64,000 nt of DNA from Holdemania sp. Marseille-P2844 (lineage in GTDB: Bacteria > Bacillota_I > Bacilli_A > Erysipelotrichales > Erysipelotrichaceae), in contig NZ_LT635448.1 in the NCBI RefSeq assembly GCF_900120005.1, positions 329,151 to 393,150 of the forward strand, read 5' to 3'. This document shows positions 46,198-59,375 of the stretch, piece by piece. Below the pieces are notes generated by a model that saw nothing but the letters and a program-made list of their open reading frames with translations, did not search any database and was not told the DNA's origin. The translations under genes and the position numbers were made by a program. The number at the start of each line of letters is the position of its first letter. The stretch's first letter is position 1.

Positions 46198-46855
46198 TGT
46201 TTTCATTTCTGATAATCGTTTGCGTGAATAATCAAAAAGTCGGCGGCACAGGACAGAAAGACATCCTGAAATATTGACAAATCCGATATTTAAAAAGAAA
46301 GGGCAGAACAGAAGCGGGTTAATTCTTATTTAATGTTGTGAGCAATCGTGACCTCCAGTCATAATTTGATCCCCATGTTGTTCAAGTTTTCAATAGAGAA
46401 TCCACAGCTGCCCTCCTTTTTAATAGAGATGCCATGACAGCGGGATGTCAGGAATGAATTGACTGAGGAAGGCGAGGGGAAAGTAAATTCTGTGATCAAG
46501 ATTGTATTCTGGTCAGTTTTCAATCGCTAAGCGTGCGGTGTTTTTCAACGTTCAGATTGAGGTCAATAAGAAATTTCGTTACTGCTTTTTAAGCAAATTT
46601 TAATTGAGCTTCGATTGGCTGTTATTTGTTTATAGATATAAAGAAGAAAATGGAACGATCTTTCATAGTTTATGGATTAAAAACAGTAGTCCTTTACTAA
46701 ATCATGATTTACTCAATCTGGATTTGATAAAGGAACATTTCACTCATTCTCCCGCTGTTTCAGGGATAGACTTATAAAGCTGCTTCCGTTTAACCGCTCT
46801 GTCCCCGGATCGGTAAAAAGTTGAGAAAATTCAGGAGTTTCCGATGGGAACAGGG
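46198..46855. other. AT-rich intergenic region with a possible gene remnant
   Basis: About 660 bases without a convincing gene. A 57-codon open frame from TTG 46604 to 46777 reads protein-like (RYKEENGTIFHSLWIKNSS) but has no ribosome site; it could be a decayed gene end or chance. This is the right boundary of the catabolic region. Confidence 0.3.
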
Positions 46856-46883
46856 TTGTAAGATCATGAAATTCCGATATAAT
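46856..46883 (+). promoter_or_regulatory. Promoter of tsaC-rpiB
   Basis: TTGTAA (46856-46861) and TATAAT (46878-46883), spacing 16, lie 29 bases before the tsaC start. Confidence 0.7.
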
Positions 46884-46912
46884 GAATCTGGAAAAAGAAA
46901 TCAGGTGAAATT

Positions 46913-47518
46913 ATGGAAACACAGCGTTTAACTAAGAAGGACAGTGCTCAAATTGTAGAAATTTTAAACCGCGGCGGCGTCGTGGCTTTCCCAACCGATA
47001 CCGTTTACGGATTGGCCGTTCGTTATGACCTGAAAGAAGCAATCCTGAAAATGAAGGAAGCGAAACAAAGACCGGAAACCAAGCCGTTTCCGATGATGGT
47101 TTCGTCGAAAGCCCAGATCGAACGGGTTGCCGTTACCGACGCGCGGTCGCAGAAATTGATCGACCACTGGATGCCTGGGGCCTTGACGCTGGTGTTTAAG
47201 AAAAGACCGGAAGTTGACGAATTGGTGACGAATGGATTTCCGACGATTGGAATCCGGATGCCGGATGATGAGTTTGTTTTGGAAATCATCAATCGCGTCG
47301 GTGTTCCCCTGTTAGTGCCGAGCGCCAATTTAAGCGGACAACCGTCGTGTACGACGTCAGAAGAAGTGCTGAAACAGCTGGATGGCCGGATTGATGCGGT
47401 CGTCCTGGGCGAAAGCGGCGCGAGCACGGCCAGCACGGTCTGCGATACGACCGGCGATGAGCTGAAAATCTTACGGCAGGGACCAATTAAGCTGGAAGAT
47501 CTGAAAGCTTCAATTTAA
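46913..47518 (+). CDS. tsaC: L-threonylcarbamoyladenylate synthase (YrdC/Sua5 family)
   Basis: A 201-residue enzyme that makes threonylcarbamoyl-AMP from threonine, bicarbonate and ATP, the first step of tRNA t6A37 modification. The family signatures AFPTDTVYGLAV (residue about 24), KPFPMMVSS and PSANLSGQPS are visible. It is the short form without the extra Sua5 C-terminal domain. AGGTGA precedes the ATG. It pairs with rpiB downstream, as in the Bacillus ywlC-ywlF neighbourhood. Confidence 0.95.
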   Translation: METQRLTKKDSAQIVEILNRGGVVAFPTDTVYGLAVRYDLKEAILKMKEAKQRPETKPFPMMVSSKAQIERVAVTDARSQKLIDHWMPGALTLVFKKRPEVDELVTNGFPTIGIRMPDDEFVLEIINRVGVPLLVPSANLSGQPSCTTSEEVLKQLDGRIDAVVLGESGASTASTVCDTTGDELKILRQGPIKLEDLKASI

Positions 47519-47558
47519 GGATTTAACAGGCAAAAAAATAAGAAAAGGAGCGGTGAAG

Positions 47559-48005
47559 ATGAAAATTGCAATGGCTTGTGATCATGGCGCTTATAAAAAT
47601 AAGGAAGCGCTGAAAGCAAAATTGATTCAGGAAGGTTACGAGGTTGAAGATTTCGGATGCTTCAGCGAGGAAAGCATCGACTATCCGAAAGTGGCTTATC
47701 CGTGCGCGAAAGCGGTTGCGGAGGGAAAAGCGGACCGCGGCATCGTCATGTGCGGCACAGGGATCGGCGTCAGCATCGTCGCGAATAAAGTGCCGGGCAT
47801 CCGCTGCGCGCATGTGCATGATCTGGAAACCGCAAAGCTGACCCGCGAGCATAACGATTCCAATGTGCTGGCAATGGGCGGACGGATTATCAGCCAGGAG
47901 CTGATCGAACAGATTGCCGAGGTTTGGCTGACGACGCCGTTTTCCAACGAAGAGCGGCATCAGCGCCGGATTGATCAGATTGCGGAATTAGAAAAGAAAG
48001 CGTAA
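47559..48005 (+). CDS. rpiB: Ribose-5-phosphate isomerase B (RpiB/LacAB family)
   Basis: A 148-residue isomerase interconverting ribose-5-phosphate and ribulose-5-phosphate in the pentose phosphate pathway. It shows ACDHGAYKNK at the N-terminus, the catalytic Cys in VMCGTGIGVSI near residue 66, and HNDSNVLAMGGR. The ATG at 47559 has AAAAGGAG 8 bases upstream, better than the in-frame GTG at 47553. Co-transcribed with tsaC; a terminator follows. Confidence 0.95.
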   Translation: MKIAMACDHGAYKNKEALKAKLIQEGYEVEDFGCFSEESIDYPKVAYPCAKAVAEGKADRGIVMCGTGIGVSIVANKVPGIRCAHVHDLETAKLTREHNDSNVLAMGGRIISQELIEQIAEVWLTTPFSNEERHQRRIDQIAELEKKA

Positions 48006-48018
48006 TTTCAAGCTCAGT

Positions 48019-48068
48019 AAAAAACGATCGTTCATTTCTGATAAGAAAATGACAACGATCGTTTTTTT
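48019..48068. terminator. Terminator after rpiB, possibly bidirectional
   Basis: AAAACGATCGTT pairs with AACGATCGTTTT with flanking A and T runs. It lies between rpiB (+) and the convergent pyrophosphatase gene (-) and can serve both. Confidence 0.85.
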
Positions 48069-48124
48069 TATGATTCATATAAGTCAGACGGTTCTCATCG
48101 AAGCGCTGCTTTTTTACAATGGTC

Positions 48125-49738
48125 TTATTTATTCAGCGTGTCGATCACAACCGGCAGCACCTGCTTCTTCCGCGAGATGAAGCCCGGCGCAAAACCGCCC
48201 GTCAGCACCGTCTTAAACCCTTCCTCGATGACCCAGCCTTTTTTCCCCGTATACAGGAAATGCGAGCCGGAACCTTTCGGATCCGTGAATAAGATCAACA
48301 ACAGATCGTAATGATGCTGCAGATTCTGCTCTTCCAGATACGCCAGAAAATCCGGCTTGATCTGTTGGTATTCATCCGGACAGCGGCACACAACCTGACC
48401 GATCGCCACCTTGCTGTCCTGAATCCGGAACTCCTTGAAATCCTCATACATCAATTCCTGAAACGATTTGTTCATCAACGAATCCGAGGTTCCGACCAGC
48501 TCCTCGGACAAGGTCTGCCGGTCAACGCCGGAAATCTGCGCCAGCTTCTCCGCGGTGATCCGGTCAATCTCGGTCGTGGTCGGCGATTTTAAATTCATGG
48601 TATCCGAAAGCAATCCGGCTAACAAAACCCCGGCGATCTGCGCGGGAATCTCAATCTGATGCTGCTCATAGAGATTGGCGACGATCGTGCAGGTGGAGCC
48701 GACGATCTGGTTCACAAACGAGATCGGACTCTGCGTTTCAATCCCGCCTAAACGATGATGATCGACAATCTCAATGATCTCCGCAAATTCCAGATCATGA
48801 ATACTCTGTTCTTTTTCATTATGATCGACTAAAATCAGCTGTTTCTTCCGATAATTAAATAAGTGGTACCGGGAGATCGCTCCGATCACTTCCTCTTTTT
48901 CATTGACGACCGGATAGGTGCGGAAGCGCGTCTTCGCAATCCGCTGGCTGGCCCCGTCGACCGTCTCGCTGTTCCGGAATACGACCACATCCCGGGTCAT
49001 GACCTCCTCAACGCTGGGACTCTGGAAAATGCTGTGCGCCACCGTGATCGCACTGAGCGGCGTATGCAGAATGGAAACCTGTTCCTGTTTCGCCATCTCC
49101 AATGTGATCGAATCCACCCAGTTCTCACCGCAGATCAAAATCAACGACGCTTTCTGGCGGATCGCCGAGCGCTGTACTTCCGGGTTGTTCCCGACGATCA
49201 CGATCGTGCCTGCCTCGATGTTGCTGTTCTGACCTAAAGAAGGCATCAGATGAACTTTTCCATTCGGATGAAACGGCGCTTCATAAAGCAGGGAAGCCCG
49301 CGTGGTTTTCAAAATGTTGGCTAACGGCACCCGGCTCATCAGATCCTCCAACGCCTCCTCATCTGCCGTCCACAGATTCGTCAGATCAGAAACGGAGACG
49401 ATGCCCTCCAGATGATGCTTCTTGTCCACGACAAAGATCCCTTTGTTTTTCCGGGACAGGATCGCATCAAGCGCTTCCTTCATCGTCGTGTCCTTGCTTA
49501 AAAGCATCGCTTCGTCCATGTCGATTTCCGCCAGCGTGCATTTGGCGCTCGTCAAAAGCATCGGCACTGGCAGCTGGAAACGGTCCAGGATGTATAAAGT
49601 TTCCTTGTTGACCGCGCTGAGCCGGGCCGCCACGGTGTTGAGGCCCAGCTTGTTTTTCAGCGCTGAATAGGCGATCGCCGCACAAATCGAGTCGGCGTCA
49701 GGATTTTTATGACCAATCACATATACAGGTTTATCCAT
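48125..49738 (-). CDS. ppaC: Manganese-dependent inorganic pyrophosphatase with CBS and DRTGG domains
   Basis: A 537-residue family II pyrophosphatase that hydrolyses PPi to phosphate. The N-terminal DHH domain begins GHKNPDADSI; two CBS domains (around residues 75-130 and 245-300) flank a DRTGG region; then the metal motif DHHRLGG and the C-terminal DHHA2 domain with SRKKQV. CBS-containing forms are regulated by adenine nucleotides (AMP inhibits) and by diadenosine polyphosphates. It stands alone on the minus strand between the rpiB and upp genes. Confidence 0.96.
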   Translation of the reverse strand: MDKPVYVIGHKNPDADSICAAIAYSALKNKLGLNTVAARLSAVNKETLYILDRFQLPVPMLLTSAKCTLAEIDMDEAMLLSKDTTMKEALDAILSRKNKGIFVVDKKHHLEGIVSVSDLTNLWTADEEALEDLMSRVPLANILKTTRASLLYEAPFHPNGKVHLMPSLGQNSNIEAGTIVIVGNNPEVQRSAIRQKASLILICGENWVDSITLEMAKQEQVSILHTPLSAITVAHSIFQSPSVEEVMTRDVVVFRNSETVDGASQRIAKTRFRTYPVVNEKEEVIGAISRYHLFNYRKKQLILVDHNEKEQSIHDLEFAEIIEIVDHHRLGGIETQSPISFVNQIVGSTCTIVANLYEQHQIEIPAQIAGVLLAGLLSDTMNLKSPTTTEIDRITAEKLAQISGVDRQTLSEELVGTSDSLMNKSFQELMYEDFKEFRIQDSKVAIGQVVCRCPDEYQQIKPDFLAYLEEQNLQHHYDLLLILFTDPKGSGSHFLYTGKKGWVIEEGFKTVLTGGFAPGFISRKKQVLPVVIDTLNK

Positions 49739-50152
49739 AGTTTATCCTCACTGACTTCATCATAGCGAAGTTTTTCTGGAAAAACAAGGTCGATTTATGA
49801 CCGCTTCCCTGCAGATTGCTCAAAGTTTGCGGGCATTGGCAGTTTTCTAGCACTGATCCGCAGTTTCCTTCGTCTGGAACTAGGGACTCTGGCTGCGTTC
49901 ATGAGGACAAAACAGCATTCTGAAATGAAGATCAGCCTTGTTCAGACGTTGACAAAACAGGGTGGTTTGTCCGCTTTTCCGACATATTATTTTGTTTGTC
50001 TATGTTCGCAAGGCCGGGCTTTTGCGTATAATAACACCCGAAAAGGAGGTCGTGCGAAAACTCACGAGAAAGTGAGCTGGAATCCTTTGTATTTTGATCA
50101 GGGTCAATGGTATAATAACCGTGATAACGCTAACAGAATAAGGAGAGAGCTT
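49739..50152. other. Divergent intergenic region upstream of ppaC and upp
   Basis: No gene here; an open frame extending upstream from upp is not protein-like. The most likely upp promoter is TTGTAT (50087-50092) with TATAAT (50111-50116), 18-base spacing. A second TATAAT lies at 50027-50032, followed by an isolated ribosome-site-like AAAAGGAGG (50041-50049) and a small hairpin CTCAC/GTGAG (50061-50076). Confidence 0.5.
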
Positions 50153-50773
50153 ATGTTGAAAGTATTGAATCACCCGCTGATCACACACAAGCTGGCCCAG
50201 ATGCGCAAGGTGGAAACCGGAACCAAGGATTTCCGTCAGAATCTGGATGAAATCGCCGGGTTGATGGCGTATGAAATCTGCCGCGATCTGCCGACCAGAC
50301 CGGTGACGATTCAAACGCCGATCTGCGAATGCCAGACGGAAGAACTATCCAAGGAAATTGTTCTGATTCCGATCCTGCGCGCCGGGCTGGGGTTAGTCAA
50401 CGGTATCACCGATCTGATTCCGACCGCCAAGGTTGGATTTATCGGTCTGTACCGCGATGAAGAAACCTTGCAGCCGCACGAATATTTTGCCAAGTTCCCC
50501 AACACGATGCCGGACGCCGTGAATATGGTGCTGGATCCGATGCTGGCGACCGGCGGTTCCGCCGTTGCGGCGATCGACATGATCAAAAAACGCGGCGCCA
50601 AAACGATTAAGCTGGTCTGTCTGGTCGGCGCGCCGGAGGGCGTCAAAGCCGTTGAGGAAGCGCATCCGGACGTCGATATCTATCTGGCCGCGCTGGATGA
50701 TCACTTAAATGAAAAAGGCTACATCGTTCCGGGTCTGGGCGATGCCGGCGACCGGATCTTCGGCACGCGTTAG
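50153..50773 (+). CDS. upp: Uracil phosphoribosyltransferase
   Basis: A 206-residue enzyme that salvages uracil to UMP using PRPP. The PRPP loop [12 protein letters not shown] is near residue 122, with the uracil-binding C-terminal PGLGDAGDR. The ATG at 50153 follows AAGGAGAGA; longer in-frame starts are not supported. Its TAG overlaps the GTG of the next gene by one base, coupling it to the ATP synthase operon, as seen in other Firmicutes where upp precedes atp. Confidence 0.97.
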   Translation: MLKVLNHPLITHKLAQMRKVETGTKDFRQNLDEIAGLMAYEICRDLPTRPVTIQTPICECQTEELSKEIVLIPILRAGLGLVNGITDLIPTAKVGFIGLYRDEETLQPHEYFAKFPNTMPDAVNMVLDPMLATGGSAVAAIDMIKKRGAKTIKLVCLVGAPEGVKAVEEAHPDVDIYLAALDDHLNEKGYIVPGLGDAGDRIFGTR

Positions 50774-50958
50774 TGAAAGGCCTTGTTCAGGCGCTGACGC
50801 TGGGCTTCACTATCGTCGTTTCCATTCTGGCGCCGACGCTGGTCGGACTGGCGCTGGATCATGTCTGCGCCGTCCGCCCCTGGGGCACGGTCGGCGGAAT
50901 TGTCTGCGGCGCGTTCTGCGCGTTCGGGGCTTTGTGGCAGCTGACAAAAACAAAGTAA
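50773..50958 (+). CDS. AtpZ-like small membrane protein
   Basis: A 61-residue protein with two hydrophobic helices (residues about 6-28 and 36-55) joined by a short loop, matching the AtpZ/AtpI-type accessory proteins found before atpI. Its GTG overlaps the upp stop. AtpZ is proposed to help Mg2+ uptake or c-ring assembly with AtpI. Confidence 0.7.
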   Translation: MKGLVQALTLGFTIVVSILAPTLVGLALDHVCAVRPWGTVGGIVCGAFCAFGALWQLTKTK

Positions 50959-50967
50959 GGAAAACGT

Positions 50968-51321
50968 ATGCGTAAACAAGCCATTTCTATCGCGCTGGTT
51001 GTATCGAGCCTGATCGTGCTGACCGGCGTCTTCACCGATTGGCGGATTGCGTCCGGCTACGTCTTCGGCGCAATGATTTCCGCACTGCTGTACTGGCGCA
51101 CGACGATGTTCTGCGATCAGGTTCTTGATCAGCAGGCAGCCGGGAAAATCGGCCTGATCGGCCATTTCCTGTTCAGCTATCTTCTGATGGCGCTGCCGTT
51201 GTTGATCGCGGCGCTGGCGCCCGAGGTGTTCAATATCTTCGCGGCGGCCGGCGGATTGTTTCTGATGAAATTTGTTCTGATTCTTGATTCTGTTTTAGAA
51301 AGGAGGGAAAAAGATGGGTAA
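50968..51321 (+). CDS. atpI: ATP synthase subunit I
   Basis: A 117-residue membrane protein with four hydrophobic segments, typical of AtpI, the c-ring assembly helper at the start of the operon. It overlaps the beginning of atpB by 8 bases, and the atpB ribosome site lies within its end. Confidence 0.82.
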   Translation: MRKQAISIALVVSSLIVLTGVFTDWRIASGYVFGAMISALLYWRTTMFCDQVLDQQAAGKIGLIGHFLFSYLLMALPLLIAALAPEVFNIFAAAGGLFLMKFVLILDSVLERREKDG

Positions 51322-52039
51322 ACCGCTGCACCTGACGATCCAATCGGATGTCTTCGTCATTCTGGGCGTCACTATCCTGTTGTGTCTGGCCGTCATCGCG
51401 CTGTCGAAGAAAATCGACAAGACCGATCCGCTGGCCAAACCGCACGGGCTGGTCCTGTTGGCAATCATGCTGGTGGAAACGCTCGATAACCAGGTGAAGG
51501 ACAATGTCGGACCCCGGATCGCTAAAAATCTGTCGCCGTATGTCACGACGATTGCGATTTACATCTTTTTAAGCAATATTCTGGGCCTGTTCGGCTTCTC
51601 TTCTCCCACAGGCAATTACAGCGTCACGCTGATGCTGACGTTCATCACGTGGGTGCTCGTCCAGATCGCGCAGCTCAAAGCCGGCGGCTTCAAGGCGTAC
51701 ATGCATTCGTTTATCGAACCGATTCCGGTCTTTCTGCCGATGAATATCTTCGGCAAATTCTCGACGCTGCTGTCGATGTCGCTGCGTCTGTTTGGCAACG
51801 TGCTGTGCGGAGGCATTATCATGTCTCTGGTTTACAGCTTTACGTCATGGTGCTCGACCGCTTTAATCAATTTTATTGTTCCCGTCGGATCGGCGATCAA
51901 CTTCATCGCTCCGATTCTGACCCCGGCGCTGCATTTCTACTTTGACTTGTTCGCCGGATTTATCCAGACCCTGATCTTCATTACCCTGACGATGGTCTTT
52001 ATTGGCAATGAAGTTCCGGACGAGATGAAAAAAGCATAA
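51314..52039 (+). CDS. atpB: ATP synthase Fo subunit a
   Basis: A 241-residue membrane stator subunit forming the ion half-channels. The essential arginine lies in SLRLFGN near residue 158. The C-terminal helices (FAGFIQTLIFITLTMVF) are typical. AAAGGAGGG precedes the ATG. Confidence 0.96.
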   Translation: MGKPLHLTIQSDVFVILGVTILLCLAVIALSKKIDKTDPLAKPHGLVLLAIMLVETLDNQVKDNVGPRIAKNLSPYVTTIAIYIFLSNILGLFGFSSPTGNYSVTLMLTFITWVLVQIAQLKAGGFKAYMHSFIEPIPVFLPMNIFGKFSTLLSMSLRLFGNVLCGGIIMSLVYSFTSWCSTALINFIVPVGSAINFIAPILTPALHFYFDLFAGFIQTLIFITLTMVFIGNEVPDEMKKA

Positions 52040-52046
52040 CTATTAG

Positions 52047-52289
<243 letters not shown>

Positions 52290-52330
52290 ACCAGACACGT
52301 GTACGAAAACGATAGAGCAGGAGGGAAGAT

Positions 52331-52835
52331 ATGATTGAGATAGATGTAATCGGCCAACTGCTTCCCAATCCGATTACGATGCTGACGCAGCTGTGCTCCA
52401 CGCTGGTGCTGTTTCTGGTCATTAAGAAATTTTTGTGGAAGAGCATCACCGGTATGCTGGACCGGCGCGCCGAAAAGATGCAGGAGGAGCTGACCGCCAG
52501 CGAGCAGGCCCGCCAACAGGCGCAGCAGGATCGCGAAAACGCCCGTCAGGAATTGAAGGAAGCGGTAACCCGTTCTCAGACGATGATTGAAAAGGCGACG
52601 GTGGAAGCCAAGAGCGTGCGCGAAGAAATTGTGCGCAAAGCAAAAACGGAAGCCGATGATCAAATTATCCGGGCGCGCGGCCAGATTGAGTTGGAGCGCT
52701 CGCAGATGCAGAGTGAAATCCATCGGGAAATGGTCGAAGTCGCAATGAGCGCCGCGGAGAAGCTGATCGGAGAAAAGAGCATTGAGGCCGGCGATCGTCA
52801 GGCTGTCGATCAATTTGTAAAGGAAGTAAGCGCGT

Positions 52836-52855
<20 letters not shown>
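52331..52855 (+). CDS. atpF: ATP synthase Fo subunit b
   Basis: A 174-residue peripheral stalk subunit: one membrane helix (LCSTLVLFLVIKKFLW, residues about 22-37) followed by a long Glu/Gln/Arg-rich coiled coil. It overlaps atpH by 20 bases. GCAGGAGGG precedes the ATG. Confidence 0.95.
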
Positions 52856-54903
<2,048 letters not shown>

Positions 54904-54906
54904 CCC

Positions 54907-57167
<2,261 letters not shown>

Positions 57168-57170
57168 CAT

Positions 57171-57563
57171 ATGATCCACTGCCGCGTGGTGACGCCGGAA
57201 GGACTGGCGAAGGAAATGGATACCACCATCCTGAATGTGGTCAGCACTGTCGGTCAGCTGGGAATTTTATCCCGTCACGTACCGCTGGTCACGCCGCTGG
57301 CCATCTCCCGCATGATTACGGAAGAAAGCGACGGCCGCAAGGAATACGCGGTCGCCGGCGGTCTGTTATATTTTGAAAACGATCTGGCGACGATCCTGAC
57401 CGACGCGATTGAGTCCAAAGAGGAAATCGATCTGCGCCGGGCCGAGGAAGCGAAGCAGCGCGCCGAAGCACGGCTGGATGATCCGAATATGGACATGCGC
57501 CGGGCAGAGGTGGCTTTGAAAAAAGCGATCAACCGGATCTCCGTGAAAAACGAGCTCAAATAA
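57171..57563 (+). CDS. atpC: ATP synthase F1 subunit epsilon
   Basis: A 130-residue subunit with an N-terminal beta sandwich (GQLGILSRHVPLVTPL) and a C-terminal helical hairpin rich in Arg/Glu (RRAEEAKQRAEARL) that can inhibit ATP hydrolysis. It is the last operon gene, followed by a terminator. Confidence 0.95.
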   Translation: MIHCRVVTPEGLAKEMDTTILNVVSTVGQLGILSRHVPLVTPLAISRMITEESDGRKEYAVAGGLLYFENDLATILTDAIESKEEIDLRRAEEAKQRAEARLDDPNMDMRRAEVALKKAINRISVKNELK

Positions 57564-57570
57564 ACCAAAG

Positions 57571-57611
57571 AAAACGACGATCTGATCTGAAAAGGAAAGG
57601 TCGTCGTTTTT
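57571..57611 (+). terminator. Terminator of the atp operon
   Basis: AAAACGACGA pairs with TCGTCGTTTTT, ending in a T-run, 8 bases after the atpC stop. The remaining 220 bases up to the next gene hold only that gene's promoter elements. Confidence 0.85.
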
Positions 57612-57831
57612 CATGTTTTCACCGAGCTTTTAAGCAGTCTTGATAAAAAGAAGATTAAAGGGATTGAATTCCGGGGAAAGATAGAAAGAAAAATAGGCGG
57701 GAACCGGCGGCGAACTGATTTGTTTTCATGAGTTTCAGAAAAGGATCGGCAGTTATTGCCCCATTCTTCCGCAAAGCGGTTTCAATCTGAAAAAGAAACT
57801 CTTATAATGATAGGAAAGGGAAGGGTGACTT

Positions 57832-59112
57832 ATGAAAACAGTTTATATCCATGGAATCCTGTTAGATGGTTCCGAGAACATGGAACCGCAGGTGGGGATG
57901 GCCGTGATTACCGAAGGGGAAAAAATTATCGCGATCGAGCCGCAGCAGTCCGCTTATGAAGGCGCGCAGGTCGTCGATCTGAAAGGGCAGTACATCATGC
58001 CGGGGTTGATCAATCTGCACGTTCATCTGCCGGCCAACGGCAAGCCGAAGAAGAAACAGAGCGATCCGAAGAAACTGGTCAAGCTGATGACAAGCAACAA
58101 TTTCCTGCGCAAAATCATGTTGAAGATGTGCGAAGGGTACGCAAAGACACAGCTGATGAGCGGCGTGACGACGATCCGCACGGTCGGTGGCGTTGAGGAC
58201 GTCGATACGAAAATCCGCGATGCGGTGCTGGCGGGCAAAATTGACGGACCGCGGATTTTGGCGGGGAATATGGCAATTTCCGTGCCGGGCGGCCACATGG
58301 CCGGATCATTGGCGTATGAGGCGACCTCTCCGGAACAGGCACGGTCTTTTGTTCGTCAGATCGCCAAGGAAAAGCCGGATCTGATCAAGCTGATGATCAC
58401 TGGCGGCGTGCTGGACGCGAAGGTTAAAGGGGAGCCGGGAGAATTGAAAATGTCGCCGGAAATCGTGAAGGCGGCGTGCGAAGAAGCGCATGCTCTGGGG
58501 CTGCAGGTAGCGGCGCATGTGGAAAGTCCGCAGGGCGTACAGGTCGCGTTGGAAAACGGCGTCGATACGATCGAGCATGGCGCGATGCCGAGCGCGGAGA
58601 TTATCCAGCTGTTCAAAGACCGCAAGGCCTGCCAGGTGGCAACACTGTCACCCGCCCTGCCTTATGCATTATTTGACCGGGCTGTCAGTCATGTTTCAGA
58701 AATGGAACAGTACAATGGCAAGGTCGTTTTCGACGGCATTGTCGAATGTGCGAAGGAATGTCTGGCCAACGGCATTCCGGTCGGCCTGGGCACGGATACG
58801 GGCTGTCCGTATATCACACACTACGATATGTGGCGGGAAGTCAACTACTTCCATAAGTTCTGCGGTGTTTCCAACGCTTTCGCGCTGTATACCGCGACTA
58901 AACGCAACGCCGAGCTGGTGGGAATCGGCGATCAGACAGGTTCCATCGAGGTCGGCAAGTGTGCGGATTTCATCGTCACGGAAAAGAATCCGCTGGAAGA
59001 TTTAACAGCGCTGAGGAAGGTCAGCATGGTGGTCGCCCGCGGCAAGCGTTATGCGGATCCGCAGGTCAAGAAAATGCCGGAGGTCGAACAGGCGCTGGAT
59101 CAGTTTATTTAG
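57832..59112 (+). CDS. Metal-dependent amidohydrolase (imidazolonepropionase/prolidase-like)
   Basis: A 426-residue amidohydrolase-superfamily protein. The N-terminal composite beta-sandwich is followed by the TIM barrel with H63 and H65 (LHVHLP), a Lys in KLMITGG near residue 187, further His in AAHVESP and TIEHGA, and Asp in GTDTGC. Related proteins are Xaa-Pro dipeptidases, imidazolonepropionase-like enzymes or other cyclic-amide hydrolases. It has its own -10 (TATAAT, 57803-57808) and AAGGGAAGGGTG site. No signal peptide. Substrate unknown. Confidence 0.88.
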   Translation: MKTVYIHGILLDGSENMEPQVGMAVITEGEKIIAIEPQQSAYEGAQVVDLKGQYIMPGLINLHVHLPANGKPKKKQSDPKKLVKLMTSNNFLRKIMLKMCEGYAKTQLMSGVTTIRTVGGVEDVDTKIRDAVLAGKIDGPRILAGNMAISVPGGHMAGSLAYEATSPEQARSFVRQIAKEKPDLIKLMITGGVLDAKVKGEPGELKMSPEIVKAACEEAHALGLQVAAHVESPQGVQVALENGVDTIEHGAMPSAEIIQLFKDRKACQVATLSPALPYALFDRAVSHVSEMEQYNGKVVFDGIVECAKECLANGIPVGLGTDTGCPYITHYDMWREVNYFHKFCGVSNAFALYTATKRNAELVGIGDQTGSIEVGKCADFIVTEKNPLEDLTALRKVSMVVARGKRYADPQVKKMPEVEQALDQFI

Positions 59113-59200
59113 ACATAGGGATATAAATACAACGATTGCCGGACTGCAGAGATACAGCCCGGCGATCGGTTTATAAAGCTTAAAGAGGGATGAATAAGCG

Positions 59201-59259
59201 TTCAATTTGATCATTTAGGGATTCAATGATATCAAATTTACAAAAATGATAAAATTGAA
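59201..59259. repeat. Inverted repeat element, copy 1
   Basis: TTCAATTTGATCATTT (59201-59216) pairs, with one mismatch, with AAATGATAAAATTGAA (59244-59259). The interior also contains ATTCAATGATATCA. A closely related, more perfect copy lies at 61109-61177. Each precedes a defence-type gene, so a shared operator is likely. Confidence 0.6.
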
Positions 59260-59375
59260 TAGGGCTATTCCAGATATCATAATAGAAATCAATCCACCCA
59301 TAGGAGTAATAATAGAATTATCGATTATAAAAATTGAATTCAGGCTACGATGAGAACGTATAGTGGAGGACGATC

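Noticed and set aside
49901..50152. 84-codon N-terminal extension of upp
   Set aside because: It spans two promoter-like elements, does not resemble any part of UPRTase, and the ATG at 50153 has a good ribosome site and gives the normal length.
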